From assembly GCA_946478755.1 (NCBI GenBank), contig CAMLDJ010000129.1, positions 1 to 14,293 of the forward strand: 14,293 bases of DNA, written 5' to 3'. Positions within the stretch are counted from its first letter, which is position 1. Each line of letters starts with the position of its first letter. Positions 7,716 to 14,293 of the stretch are shown here, piece after piece. Made by a program: the position numbers and the translations under genes. Below the pieces are notes generated by a model. The model was not told the origin of the DNA, made no database searches, and saw only the letters and a program-made list of their open reading frames with translations. This DNA comes from an uncultured Pedobacter sp. (GTDB lineage Bacteria > Bacteroidota > Bacteroidia > Sphingobacteriales > Sphingobacteriaceae).

Positions 7716-8474
7716 ATGAACAAAATTATTGCATTGTGCTTTATTGTACTGCTCGCTAGCCGCAGTGAGGCACAAACAAAGAATACACTGACAAGCCTTA
7801 CCGTCAAAGAAAAGAGCATCTCGATGCCAGGGAAACAAATTGAATTAAATGCAGACGGATTCCCTGCCATGATCCGGACCACTTTTAACCTCGTCACCGA
7901 ACCGGTGCATTTTCATGTCGTGAAGGCGTCCAGCCATAAAGACATCAAATGGAAGAATGGCCCATTAGAAATGAAAACACAAAAACCGGAAAAAGTAAGC
8001 TGGGCAGTGAACAATAGTTCTGATAGTTTAAATATGGACGTTGTAGGAACAATTAAACCAGATGGCACGCTGGTTTACAGCGTTAAAATAATCGCTTTGA
8101 ACGACATCAACCTCGACAATATACGCCTGCACCTTCCTTTTACCACTGAAACTGCCAAGTCCATCAAAGGCTTAGGCACGAAAGAAAGTGAGAGACCCGA
8201 GGTGGTAGACTGGAAATGGACTGCAGGCAATACCGATCAGAACAAGGTCTGGATTGGCGATGTTGCCGGTGGTCTTCAATATGAATTGACTGACCAGAAG
8301 CATAAAGGAATACCTGCTTCATGGGCTAACGAGGGTCATGGCGGCATTCATATTGAGCAAAAAGGCAAAGCCATCCTTGCCGACAATTACAGCGGCGAGC
8401 ACCATATGAAAAAGGGGGACATTTTGAACTATAATTTCAGTATGTTGATTACAGCCGCTGACCGCACAAAATAA
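7716..8474 (+). CDS. Secreted GH123-N/DUF6067-like beta-sandwich protein without catalytic domain
   Basis: A 252-residue exported protein; signal peptide about 1-19 (MNKIIALCFIVLLASRSEA). The mature part resembles the N-terminal beta-sandwich region of large GH123/DUF6067-type glycoside hydrolases of Bacteroidota: SMPGKQIELNADGFPA (36-51), HKDIKWKNGPLEM (74-86), KVWIGDVAGGLQYEL (177-191), IPASWANEGHGGIHI (199-213) and SGEHHMKKGDILNYNFSMLIT (226-246). In those enzymes the chain continues into a catalytic barrel after the NFxLLITP motif; here it stops six residues after it. Only 42 bases separate it from tspO, so no lost enzyme half remains. The homology is recalled, not searched. It may bind carbohydrate or be a stable relic; catalytic activity is unlikely. 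First gene of a probable four-gene operon. Confidence 0.8.
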   Translation: MNKIIALCFIVLLASRSEAQTKNTLTSLTVKEKSISMPGKQIELNADGFPAMIRTTFNLVTEPVHFHVVKASSHKDIKWKNGPLEMKTQKPEKVSWAVNNSSDSLNMDVVGTIKPDGTLVYSVKIIALNDINLDNIRLHLPFTTETAKSIKGLGTKESERPEVVDWKWTAGNTDQNKVWIGDVAGGLQYELTDQKHKGIPASWANEGHGGIHIEQKGKAILADNYSGEHHMKKGDILNYNFSMLITAADRTK

Positions 8475-8516
8475 CAAACCCTTACCGGCTATTTTTGTTA
8501 CTGCTATAAGCTGCTT

Positions 8517-8990
8517 ATGAAATTTAATCCAATTGCTTTTGTCATCAACATCGCCATCCCATTATCCTTTGGTGCAATAGGTGCCTTTTTTACCGCCAGT
8601 TCCGTAAAAACATGGTATGTAACCCTTGCCAAGCCTAGTTTTAATCCGCCCGACCAGCTTTTCGGCGCCGTGTGGACAGGACTTTATCTGCTCATCGGCA
8701 TATCGGCTTACCTGGTATGGCAAAAGAGGAACACCATCAAGCAATTACCTCGCACCATAGCCATCTATCTGATTCAGTTGATATTAAACCTGATGTGGTC
8801 CTTCATTTTTTTTTATACCCATCAAATCGGAGCAGCACTGATTGAAATTATATTTTTGTTATTTATCATCATCGTTAATGCGATCATGTTCTATAAAATC
8901 CATAAAATTGCCGGTCTGCTTTTTATACCCTATATTTTATGGGTAGCGTTTGCTACCGTGTTAACCTATAATATCTTCATTCTGAACTAA
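8517..8990 (+). CDS. tspO: TspO/MBR family membrane protein
   Basis: Tryptophan-rich sensory protein/translocator homologue, 157 residues, with five predicted membrane helices at about 5-26, 46-68, 79-98, 102-125 and 130-153. Family signatures are plain: WYVTLAKPSFNPP (33-45), FGAVWTGLYLLIGISAYLVW (49-68), QLILNLMWSFIFF (87-99) and LLFIPYILWVAFATVL (134-149). Members bind porphyrins and other hydrophobic ligands; the bacterial role is unsettled. The C-terminal motif usually reads LNY; here it is LTY (Thr150). It follows the GH123-N-like gene by 42 bases and precedes the patatin gene by about 20, so it is likely co-transcribed. TATTTTTG at 8490-8497 matches the -7 consensus but has no TTG at a proper distance, so a separate promoter is doubtful. 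Confidence 0.95.
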   Translation: MKFNPIAFVINIAIPLSFGAIGAFFTASSVKTWYVTLAKPSFNPPDQLFGAVWTGLYLLIGISAYLVWQKRNTIKQLPRTIAIYLIQLILNLMWSFIFFYTHQIGAALIEIIFLLFIIIVNAIMFYKIHKIAGLLFIPYILWVAFATVLTYNIFILN

Positions 8991-8993
8991 TTT

Positions 8994-9007
8994 CCCTATT
9001 TTTAGGG
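8994..9007 (+). promoter_or_regulatory. Small hairpin covering the ribosome-binding region of the patatin gene
   Basis: CCCTA (8994-8998) and TAGGG (9003-9007) are perfect complements around a TTTT loop, ending 4 bases before the ATG at 9012. The only Shine-Dalgarno-like bases of the gene (AGGG) are inside the stem. The stem is short, so any effect on translation is speculative. Confidence 0.3.
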
Positions 9008-9011
9008 TGTG

Positions 9012-11330
9012 ATGCTTTTAAAGAAACTAGTTGTTATTATCCTGGCTTTTTTGACATTCCCATCGTATGCTCAAAAAGTAGGCTTGGTACTGAGCGGTGG
9101 TGGCGCAAAAGGCCTGGCACATATAGGCACGTTAAAGGCGCTGGAAGAAAATAACATCCCGATAGACTACATCACGGGCACGTCTATGGGGGGAATAGTT
9201 GGTGCAATGTACGCCGCAGGCTATTCTCCGTCGCAGATCGAAAAGGTGGCCTTAAGCCATGAATTTCAGGACTGGGTAAGCGGGCGGTTTAAAAGCGATT
9301 ATAGCTTTTTCTTTCAGAAGCAACCGGTAAACCCGTCTATTTTAACCGCAAAATTGGGGGTGGATACGAGCTTAAGGATGAGTTTCAGGTCTAACCTCGT
9401 CAATGATATTCCGTTAAATTTCGCGTTGCTGGAACTCTTCTCACAGGCATCTGCCACATCCAAAGATAATTTCGACAACCTGTTTGTGCCCTACCGTTGT
9501 ATGGTTTCCGATGTATTGTCGCAGACCAGCATAACGGTCAAAAAAGGTAGTCTTGCCGAAGCAGTAAGGGCAACCATGGCTGTCCCACTGATCTACCGGC
9601 CAATAAAACTCGACGGCAAGTATGTTTTTGATGGCGGTCTTTACAATAACTTTCCGGCTGATATCATGAAAAAGGAATTCAATCCTGATTTTATCATCGG
9701 TGCCAATGTATCCTCGAAAACCTATAATGAATACCCTAAAAACGGAGATGAAAGGTTAATGAACAGGCTAATGGTGTTTATGTTCCTTTCCAAATCGGAT
9801 TCAACGCTGATCGGTGATAAGGGCGTATACATCCAGCCGGATCTTAAAGATTATACTGTCACTAATTTTAATCCTGTGGGGGACCTCATCAGGCAGGGAT
9901 ATGATGCCACCATGGCCGATATGGAACAGATTAAAAAGAAAGTGACAAGGAGGGTAAATATCAATGAGCTTATGGCCAAAAGAAGAGAATTCAACAGTAG
10001 AAAACCCGATCTGATCTTCAGCAATGTAAGGGTAACCGGTGTAAATACCGACCAGAAAAAGTACATAGAACGACTTTTTAAGAGAGATCAGGCAACATTT
10101 GACCTGAATGACATCAAACGCGGGTACTACAAACTGGTTGCCGATGAAACTTTTGAAACCATTTACCCTAAAATCTCTTATGATGCAGCCTCTGACAGCT
10201 ATAACTTCGAAATACTTGCACAGCCCAGAAAAAGCTTAAAGATAGATTTTGGGGGCAACATCTCCACACGGCCAATCAGCAATGTTTTTTTAGGCGTACA
10301 GTACAATTACCTGAACAGGAAGGCCTATACATTCGGTTTAAATTTATACTCAGGACGTTTTTATGAATCGGTGCAGATGACAGGCCGCATAGATTTCCCC
10401 TCCCGGCTACCGTTATTTCTGGCTGCAGACGTAACGTACAATCACTTTGATTATTACAAAACGAGCTCCATATTTATAGAGAACCCGCATCCCACTTATA
10501 TTGAACAATCTGACAGAAAGATCGCGCTTAAAATGGGCATGCCACTAAACAGAAATGCAAGGATTGTTCTGGGCAGTGCTTTCATCAGCAACAACGACAG
10601 GTATAGTCCCAACAATACCTTTGCGGTTGGCGATGAACTGGACAAGACCGTATTAAACGGCTCAAGATCCAGTCTGGCTTTCGAACAATATACCTTTAAC
10701 CGTAAACAATATGCGAGCAGGGGGCGCCATTTCCTGTTGAGTTTTAACTATTTTGCCGGGCGCGAAAGTTATACCCCTGGCAATATCAATGACAACAGCA
10801 ACTCAGTGCTGGCAAAAGAGGGCGTAACCAAGCGGTTCAGACAATGGATCAACCTGAAGATCAGTGACGAAAATTACTTTTTTAAACTCGGCAAATATAC
10901 TTTAGGCTACCAGGCGGAGGCGCTATTCTCCAACCAGCCGCTTTTTGCCAACTATTATTCTACCCTGCTGGCAGCTCCTGCATTTTATCCTTTACAAGAC
11001 AGCAGATCATTATTTCTCGAAAACTTTCGGGCAACCGCATATCTTGCCGGGGGGCTCAAGAATGTTTACAGCATTAAAAGGAACCTCGACCTGCGTGCAG
11101 AGGGGTACTTATTCCTGCCTCACCGGGAATTTGAAAAAGTGGGCTTTCAGGCGGTACGACATGAAGCTGCATTTACCGAATGGCACTACGCAGGAACCGC
11201 CGGTGTGGTTTACCATACTCCGCTGGGCCCTATCAGTCTGAGTTATAATTTATATGATGACCCCGTAAAAAGAAACGGCGTTTTATTACATTTGGGATTC
11301 TTAATTTACAACAAACGATCTTTAGAATGA
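9012..11330 (+). CDS. Patatin-like phospholipase fused to POTRA-like segment and outer-membrane barrel
   Basis: A 772-residue exported lipase with its own barrel, the layout of type Vd autotransporters such as PlpD and FplA. Numbering from the ATG at 9012: signal peptide 1-20 (ends SYA); patatin domain about 22-310 with oxyanion loop GGGAKG (29-34), nucleophile Ser58 in GTSMG, and Asp207 in FDGGLYNNFP, so the Ser-Asp dyad is intact. A POTRA-like segment follows at about 330-405 (FSNVRVTGVNTDQKKYIERL), then a bacterial surface-antigen beta-barrel to the end (LGFLIYN near the C-terminus). It should hydrolyse phospholipid or lysophospholipid at the cell surface or in the periplasm; whether the domain is released is unknown. 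An in-frame GTG at 9009 directly precedes the ATG; I prefer the ATG. Its stop overlaps the next start. Confidence 0.93.
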   Translation: MLLKKLVVIILAFLTFPSYAQKVGLVLSGGGAKGLAHIGTLKALEENNIPIDYITGTSMGGIVGAMYAAGYSPSQIEKVALSHEFQDWVSGRFKSDYSFFFQKQPVNPSILTAKLGVDTSLRMSFRSNLVNDIPLNFALLELFSQASATSKDNFDNLFVPYRCMVSDVLSQTSITVKKGSLAEAVRATMAVPLIYRPIKLDGKYVFDGGLYNNFPADIMKKEFNPDFIIGANVSSKTYNEYPKNGDERLMNRLMVFMFLSKSDSTLIGDKGVYIQPDLKDYTVTNFNPVGDLIRQGYDATMADMEQIKKKVTRRVNINELMAKRREFNSRKPDLIFSNVRVTGVNTDQKKYIERLFKRDQATFDLNDIKRGYYKLVADETFETIYPKISYDAASDSYNFEILAQPRKSLKIDFGGNISTRPISNVFLGVQYNYLNRKAYTFGLNLYSGRFYESVQMTGRIDFPSRLPLFLAADVTYNHFDYYKTSSIFIENPHPTYIEQSDRKIALKMGMPLNRNARIVLGSAFISNNDRYSPNNTFAVGDELDKTVLNGSRSSLAFEQYTFNRKQYASRGRHFLLSFNYFAGRESYTPGNINDNSNSVLAKEGVTKRFRQWINLKISDENYFFKLGKYTLGYQAEALFSNQPLFANYYSTLLAAPAFYPLQDSRSLFLENFRATAYLAGGLKNVYSIKRNLDLRAEGYLFLPHREFEKVGFQAVRHEAAFTEWHYAGTAGVVYHTPLGPISLSYNLYDDPVKRNGVLLHLGFLIYNKRSLE

Positions 11331-11857
11331 GACAAATTTATTTATTGCTCCTGCTTTTGGGATTTAGCGGTTCGGCCTTTGCACAAAAAGCAGACATTAA
11401 TAATTTTATAGTTAAAGAAAGCTTGCTTAAAAACAGCAAACTAGCCATTATCGCTACCGATTCTTTAGAAAATCCGCTGGAGAAGATCAATGGAACCTAC
11501 ACATTCAGTGTAAGTGGATTTACCCAGCCTGTAACCTTTCACGATGGGGTGGCCATCCTTCCACTGCAGTTGGAACGCTCGGCATTTGTGTATATTAAGC
11601 ATCAAAATGATACCGGCACACACAGTAAGCTACTTTATGTGTATAAAAAAGAAGGAACACTAAATCCTTATGCCATCAACGGCATGTGGCTGATCATTTT
11701 TCCTGCCCTCATTGTATTTCTGGCATTTGCCTTCAGAAAATTCATCATCGCAGCGGTAATTATCCTGATCATCTATATATATTTCAATCACAGTAACGGA
11801 TTAAACCTTTCTACTTTTTTCGAAACGATATTTGATGGCTTGAAAAGCATGTTCTAA
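11327..11857 (+). CDS. Unknown exported membrane protein, translationally coupled to the patatin gene
   Basis: A 176-residue protein I do not recognise. Its ATG lies in ATGA (11327-11330), overlapping the patatin stop by 4 bases, so translation is probably coupled and the products may act together. Visible parts: signal peptide 1-20 (cleavage after AFAQ or AFA); a predicted beta-rich extracytoplasmic domain of about 90 residues (21-112) with TYTFSVSGFTQPVTFHDG and SAFVYIKHQNDT, resembling a small Ig-like or carboxypeptidase-regulatory-like fold; then two hydrophobic helices at about 118-136 and 138-153 split by RK, forming an inner-membrane hairpin; and a short amphipathic tail ending GLKSMF. 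No catalytic motif is visible. Its stop overlaps the stop of the convergent tamL gene by 3 bases. Confidence 0.85.
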   Translation: MRQIYLLLLLLGFSGSAFAQKADINNFIVKESLLKNSKLAIIATDSLENPLEKINGTYTFSVSGFTQPVTFHDGVAILPLQLERSAFVYIKHQNDTGTHSKLLYVYKKEGTLNPYAINGMWLIIFPALIVFLAFAFRKFIIAAVIILIIYIYFNHSNGLNLSTFFETIFDGLKSMF

Positions 11858-14235
11858 AAAGGCATACCAATGCCAAAGTTGTATTGTACAAAACGATATT
11901 TATCCGGTGAGTTAGCGAGGTTATAGGTGTCCCTAAAGGACTTTCCCCCAGTCAGAAACTTGTTGATCACCCATTGGTCGCCAGCATCAAACTGTGGATC
12001 TTTGAGCTTAAGTCCTATATCAAACCGGAACACAAAATATTGTACGTCATACCTGAATCCGGTGCCCGCACCTATGGCAATCTGGTTACCCAGTGATTTA
12101 AAATCAAACCTGGATTCTGAGGAACCATTAGACACATTCCAGACGTTTCCTGCGTCCAGGAAAACTGCACCTTTCAGTTTAGCCCCGAAAAATTTATTCA
12201 GTAATTTATATCTGTATTCAAAATTTGTTTCAATGTGGAGCTCTCCGGTCTGGTCAAGCCCATAGAAAGTTCTGCGTTGTTCTGGATCCGGGATAGATTC
12301 ACCGCGATTGTAATTTCCGGGTCCGAGCGTTCTGGCCTGCCAGGCACGTACCCCGCTTGATCCTCCGGCATAAAACAGCTTTTCAAAAGGTACTTCACTG
12401 GAATTGCCATATGCATAGGCTATACCCGCATTTATCCGGGCCACAAACTGCTTGTCGCCCCCAAGTCCTTTATACCATCGGAAATCGAACTCCGGACGAA
12501 CGTACTGGTTAAATTGCACACCAAATATACTTGCATAACCTGTCTCAGGATCAACCCTATTCCCTAGCAGTTTTGAAACACCTTGCAGCATATTTCCGGC
12601 AAGATCCAAATTCCCTCTAAAGTACAGGAAGTCTGACGTCGTCAACAACTTCTCAGCATTCAACGAAAACGTATACTTAATCCCCAAGGTAACGCTCTTC
12701 CTGGTGAGCAAAGCAATGTTGTAAAAGTTAGTACTCAGCGCACTATCCAGGTCTGCAGAATCTAACAGCAAGTCGCCAAAACGGTATTCAAAATTTATTG
12801 GCGTTACGGTATGGATCTTCGACTTAGTTTCCCGGAATTCATAGGCAAAAGAGGTCAGGATCACCTTACGCTTAAAAGCATTCGTTTGCAAACCATACAC
12901 GTAACTTGCAGAAAATATTGTGCGTGGCATCCCCCCTCTTCTTCCGGGCCGGGCATTAATAAAGGGTAGCAACAAACGGGGTACGGTCAAGGTTGTACTA
13001 ACTGAAAAATCACGCTGGTAAATGTCCTTAAAAATAGATGTTCCCTGTCCTAATCTGGATTGCAAGCCGCCTTTAATCTGAAATTCGAACTTCTCTGCTC
13101 CTCTAAAGAGGTTGTTATTTGTATAGGTGTTGCTCAGCGTAAAACCAATTGTACCTGCATTGAAAGGAACTTCCCCTTCAATCCTGTTGCTCATGATCTT
13201 TTGAGGAATCAATTGGATGACAGGCTTAACCATGTTTAAGGTGTCTTTGTCACGGTTGTAATCGATTTTAACATTTTTAAAAACATTCAATTCATATAGA
13301 CGGTCATACGTTAAATTCTCATTTCTGATGTCGTATTGGTCGCCCGGCTTTAAAAAATTGTACCGTGTGATCGGGTTTCTCCTGAACCTGCCAGAAAGGT
13401 CAGTAAACCTTACATTTTTGTAGATCCGCTGGTTCATAGGGATGGTATCAGGAAACCCATCCGCATCAGGGGCGATAATGATGTTCGTTTCGCCAACATT
13501 AAATTGCTCGTGTCTGGGCTTATCTGCCGGGTTGTCAATAATCAGCGTGACATTGGCTTTATTGGCATTCAGGTTGGAATCAACCGAAAACTTAACATAA
13601 GGTCTCGAAAAATCAAAATATCCCTGTTGTTTCATCATCTGATAAATCTCGTCTCTTTCGTAACCAAGGGAATCATCGTCGTAACGTTTACCCTCCTTCA
13701 AACGTGTAAATGCAGCTTTATTTGATAAATAAAGGTTTTTAATCTCCTCATCAGGAATTTCATAAGTGATCTTATTCACAGAAAATGCGGATCCTGTATC
13801 TGCCTTAAAAGAGACGACTGCCCGTTTATTTTTCACCTTTATGCCCGAGCTGACCTTCGCGTTGAAATACCCCTTACTCGTCAGGTACTTTTCAATCTGA
13901 CTCCGCGAAATTTCTACCAGTGTACTATCTAAAATAGGTGGCGGTGTGCCCAAAGGCTTGATGTCGGTTGTCTTATACTTACCATCTTTAGTATTAAAGA
14001 TATTATAGATCAGAACATTGATCCCCAGTCTGGAACTGGGTCTGATGTCTTTCTGTATATAGTTATACGCTTCCTCTTCAAAAGCTTTCGGAATGCTATC
14101 TATTTCTACCTTTTTTACGATAGATTGGGAATCGGCAATGTATTTTGTTGATGAACATGCTGTAACAAAAACAATAATAAATAGTAATATTGCAGGAAAC
14201 AGGACATTTTTTTTATAATCGTGGTATGCTTTCAA
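11854..14235 (-). CDS. tamL: TamL, lipoprotein form of the Omp85-family TamA assembly protein
   Basis: Outer-membrane protein of 793 residues thought to act with TamB in membrane assembly or lipid transport in Bacteroidota. The N-terminus has a signal segment and lipobox VTAC with Cys27, then SSTKYIADSQSIVKKVEI, the usual beginning of TamL. POTRA-like repeats span about 39-345, for example YLTSKGYFNAKV (117-128) and MMKQQGYFDFS (200-210). The barrel covers about 350-793 with the loop-6 motif VRAWQARTLGPG (629-640; VRAW where other Omp85 proteins have VRGF), VFLDAGNVWN (691-700) and the aromatic end GIGMPF. The first usable codon is TTG (plus 14233-14235): an in-frame stop lies 18 bases upstream and no ATG or GTG falls between that stop and the lipobox. 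tamB is not visible; it could lie outside the window. Confidence 0.93.
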   Translation of the reverse strand: MKAYHDYKKNVLFPAILLFIIVFVTACSSTKYIADSQSIVKKVEIDSIPKAFEEEAYNYIQKDIRPSSRLGINVLIYNIFNTKDGKYKTTDIKPLGTPPPILDSTLVEISRSQIEKYLTSKGYFNAKVSSGIKVKNKRAVVSFKADTGSAFSVNKITYEIPDEEIKNLYLSNKAAFTRLKEGKRYDDDSLGYERDEIYQMMKQQGYFDFSRPYVKFSVDSNLNANKANVTLIIDNPADKPRHEQFNVGETNIIIAPDADGFPDTIPMNQRIYKNVRFTDLSGRFRRNPITRYNFLKPGDQYDIRNENLTYDRLYELNVFKNVKIDYNRDKDTLNMVKPVIQLIPQKIMSNRIEGEVPFNAGTIGFTLSNTYTNNNLFRGAEKFEFQIKGGLQSRLGQGTSIFKDIYQRDFSVSTTLTVPRLLLPFINARPGRRGGMPRTIFSASYVYGLQTNAFKRKVILTSFAYEFRETKSKIHTVTPINFEYRFGDLLLDSADLDSALSTNFYNIALLTRKSVTLGIKYTFSLNAEKLLTTSDFLYFRGNLDLAGNMLQGVSKLLGNRVDPETGYASIFGVQFNQYVRPEFDFRWYKGLGGDKQFVARINAGIAYAYGNSSEVPFEKLFYAGGSSGVRAWQARTLGPGNYNRGESIPDPEQRRTFYGLDQTGELHIETNFEYRYKLLNKFFGAKLKGAVFLDAGNVWNVSNGSSESRFDFKSLGNQIAIGAGTGFRYDVQYFVFRFDIGLKLKDPQFDAGDQWVINKFLTGGKSFRDTYNLANSPDKYRFVQYNFGIGMPF
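11856..11874 (-). terminator. Weak terminator-like hairpin inside the end of tamL
   Basis: On the minus strand GGCAT-TGGT-ATGCC (plus 11861-11874) is followed by TTTTT (plus 11856-11860). It encodes the last residues of TamL and runs into its TAG stop, so coding and terminator sequence would coincide. With a stem of only five base pairs it may be weak; no other terminator is present between the two convergent genes. Confidence 0.35.
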
Positions 14236-14293
14236 AATCTCAAATAAGTTTTATAAAATCGTTACATCAAAAAAAGTACCGCAAAGAAAATGG

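Noticed and set aside
8490..8497. TATTTTTG as a separate promoter for tspO
   Set aside because: Perfect -7 match, but no TTG 17-23 bases upstream; in AT-rich spacers such matches are expected by chance.
9851..10066. Minus-strand open frame within the patatin gene
   Set aside because: It is antisense to the POTRA-like segment with no family features; its hydrophobic look comes from reverse reading of lysine/asparagine-rich codons.
12198..13725. Open frames 12198-12416 (minus) and 13504-13725 (plus) within tamL
   Set aside because: Other-frame shadows of TamL, which has continuous family motifs through both stretches.
1..14293. Defence system, mobile element, CRISPR or tRNA
   Set aside because: No transposase, integrase, terminal repeats, regularly spaced repeats or cloverleaf-like sequence was found by reading the gaps; nearly all sequence is explained by the genes listed.

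Overview
The window looks like chromosomal DNA of a Bacteroidota bacterium, most likely a Sphingobacteriaceae member close to Pedobacter. This rests on an STN-bearing SusC/SusD pair with its own ECF sigma factor and FecR anti-sigma, a lipoprotein version of TamA (TamL), DUF2911, weak Shine-Dalgarno sequences, and -7 boxes of the TAnnTTTG type. The genus is inferred from the style of the proteins, not from a search.

Left part (1-6830, all on the minus strand). Read 5'->3' on that strand the order is ECF sigma factor, FecR-type anti-sigma, a SusC-family TonB-dependent transporter with an N-terminal STN signalling domain, then a SusD-family surface lipoprotein cut off by the window edge. This is a complete trans-envelope signalling and uptake cassette: substrate binding at SusCD would be relayed through the STN domain to FecR in the periplasm, which would release the sigma factor to transcribe susCD. 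No glycan-degrading enzyme of this locus is inside the window, so the substrate cannot be named. The 131-base fecR-susC gap holds a strong intrinsic terminator pointing the other way (plus strand), with perfect TAnnTTTG boxes upstream of it. That is the arrangement expected of a small antisense RNA against the susC leader.

Middle (6831-7715). Upstream of the sigma gene lie a possible promoter and a perfect 8-base inverted repeat. A DUF2911 secreted protein follows on the minus strand, with a clear terminator behind it.

Right part (7716-11857, plus strand). Four closely packed genes form a likely operon: a secreted 252-residue protein that resembles only the N-terminal beta-sandwich part of GH123/DUF6067-type glycoside hydrolases; a TspO/MBR membrane protein; a patatin phospholipase fused to a POTRA-like segment and an outer-membrane barrel; and, overlapping the latter by 4 bases, a small protein of unknown function with a signal peptide and two C-terminal membrane helices. 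Convergent to it and overlapping by 3 bases is tamL (11854-14235, minus), an Omp85-family outer-membrane assembly lipoprotein that appears to start at TTG.

Most of the window is well-known gene families. The points most worth a second look are the antisense RNA candidate at susC, the enzyme-less GH123-N-like protein, and the patatin-barrel gene coupled to an unknown membrane protein. No RNA genes of standard type, insertion sequences, CRISPR arrays or phage genes were seen.
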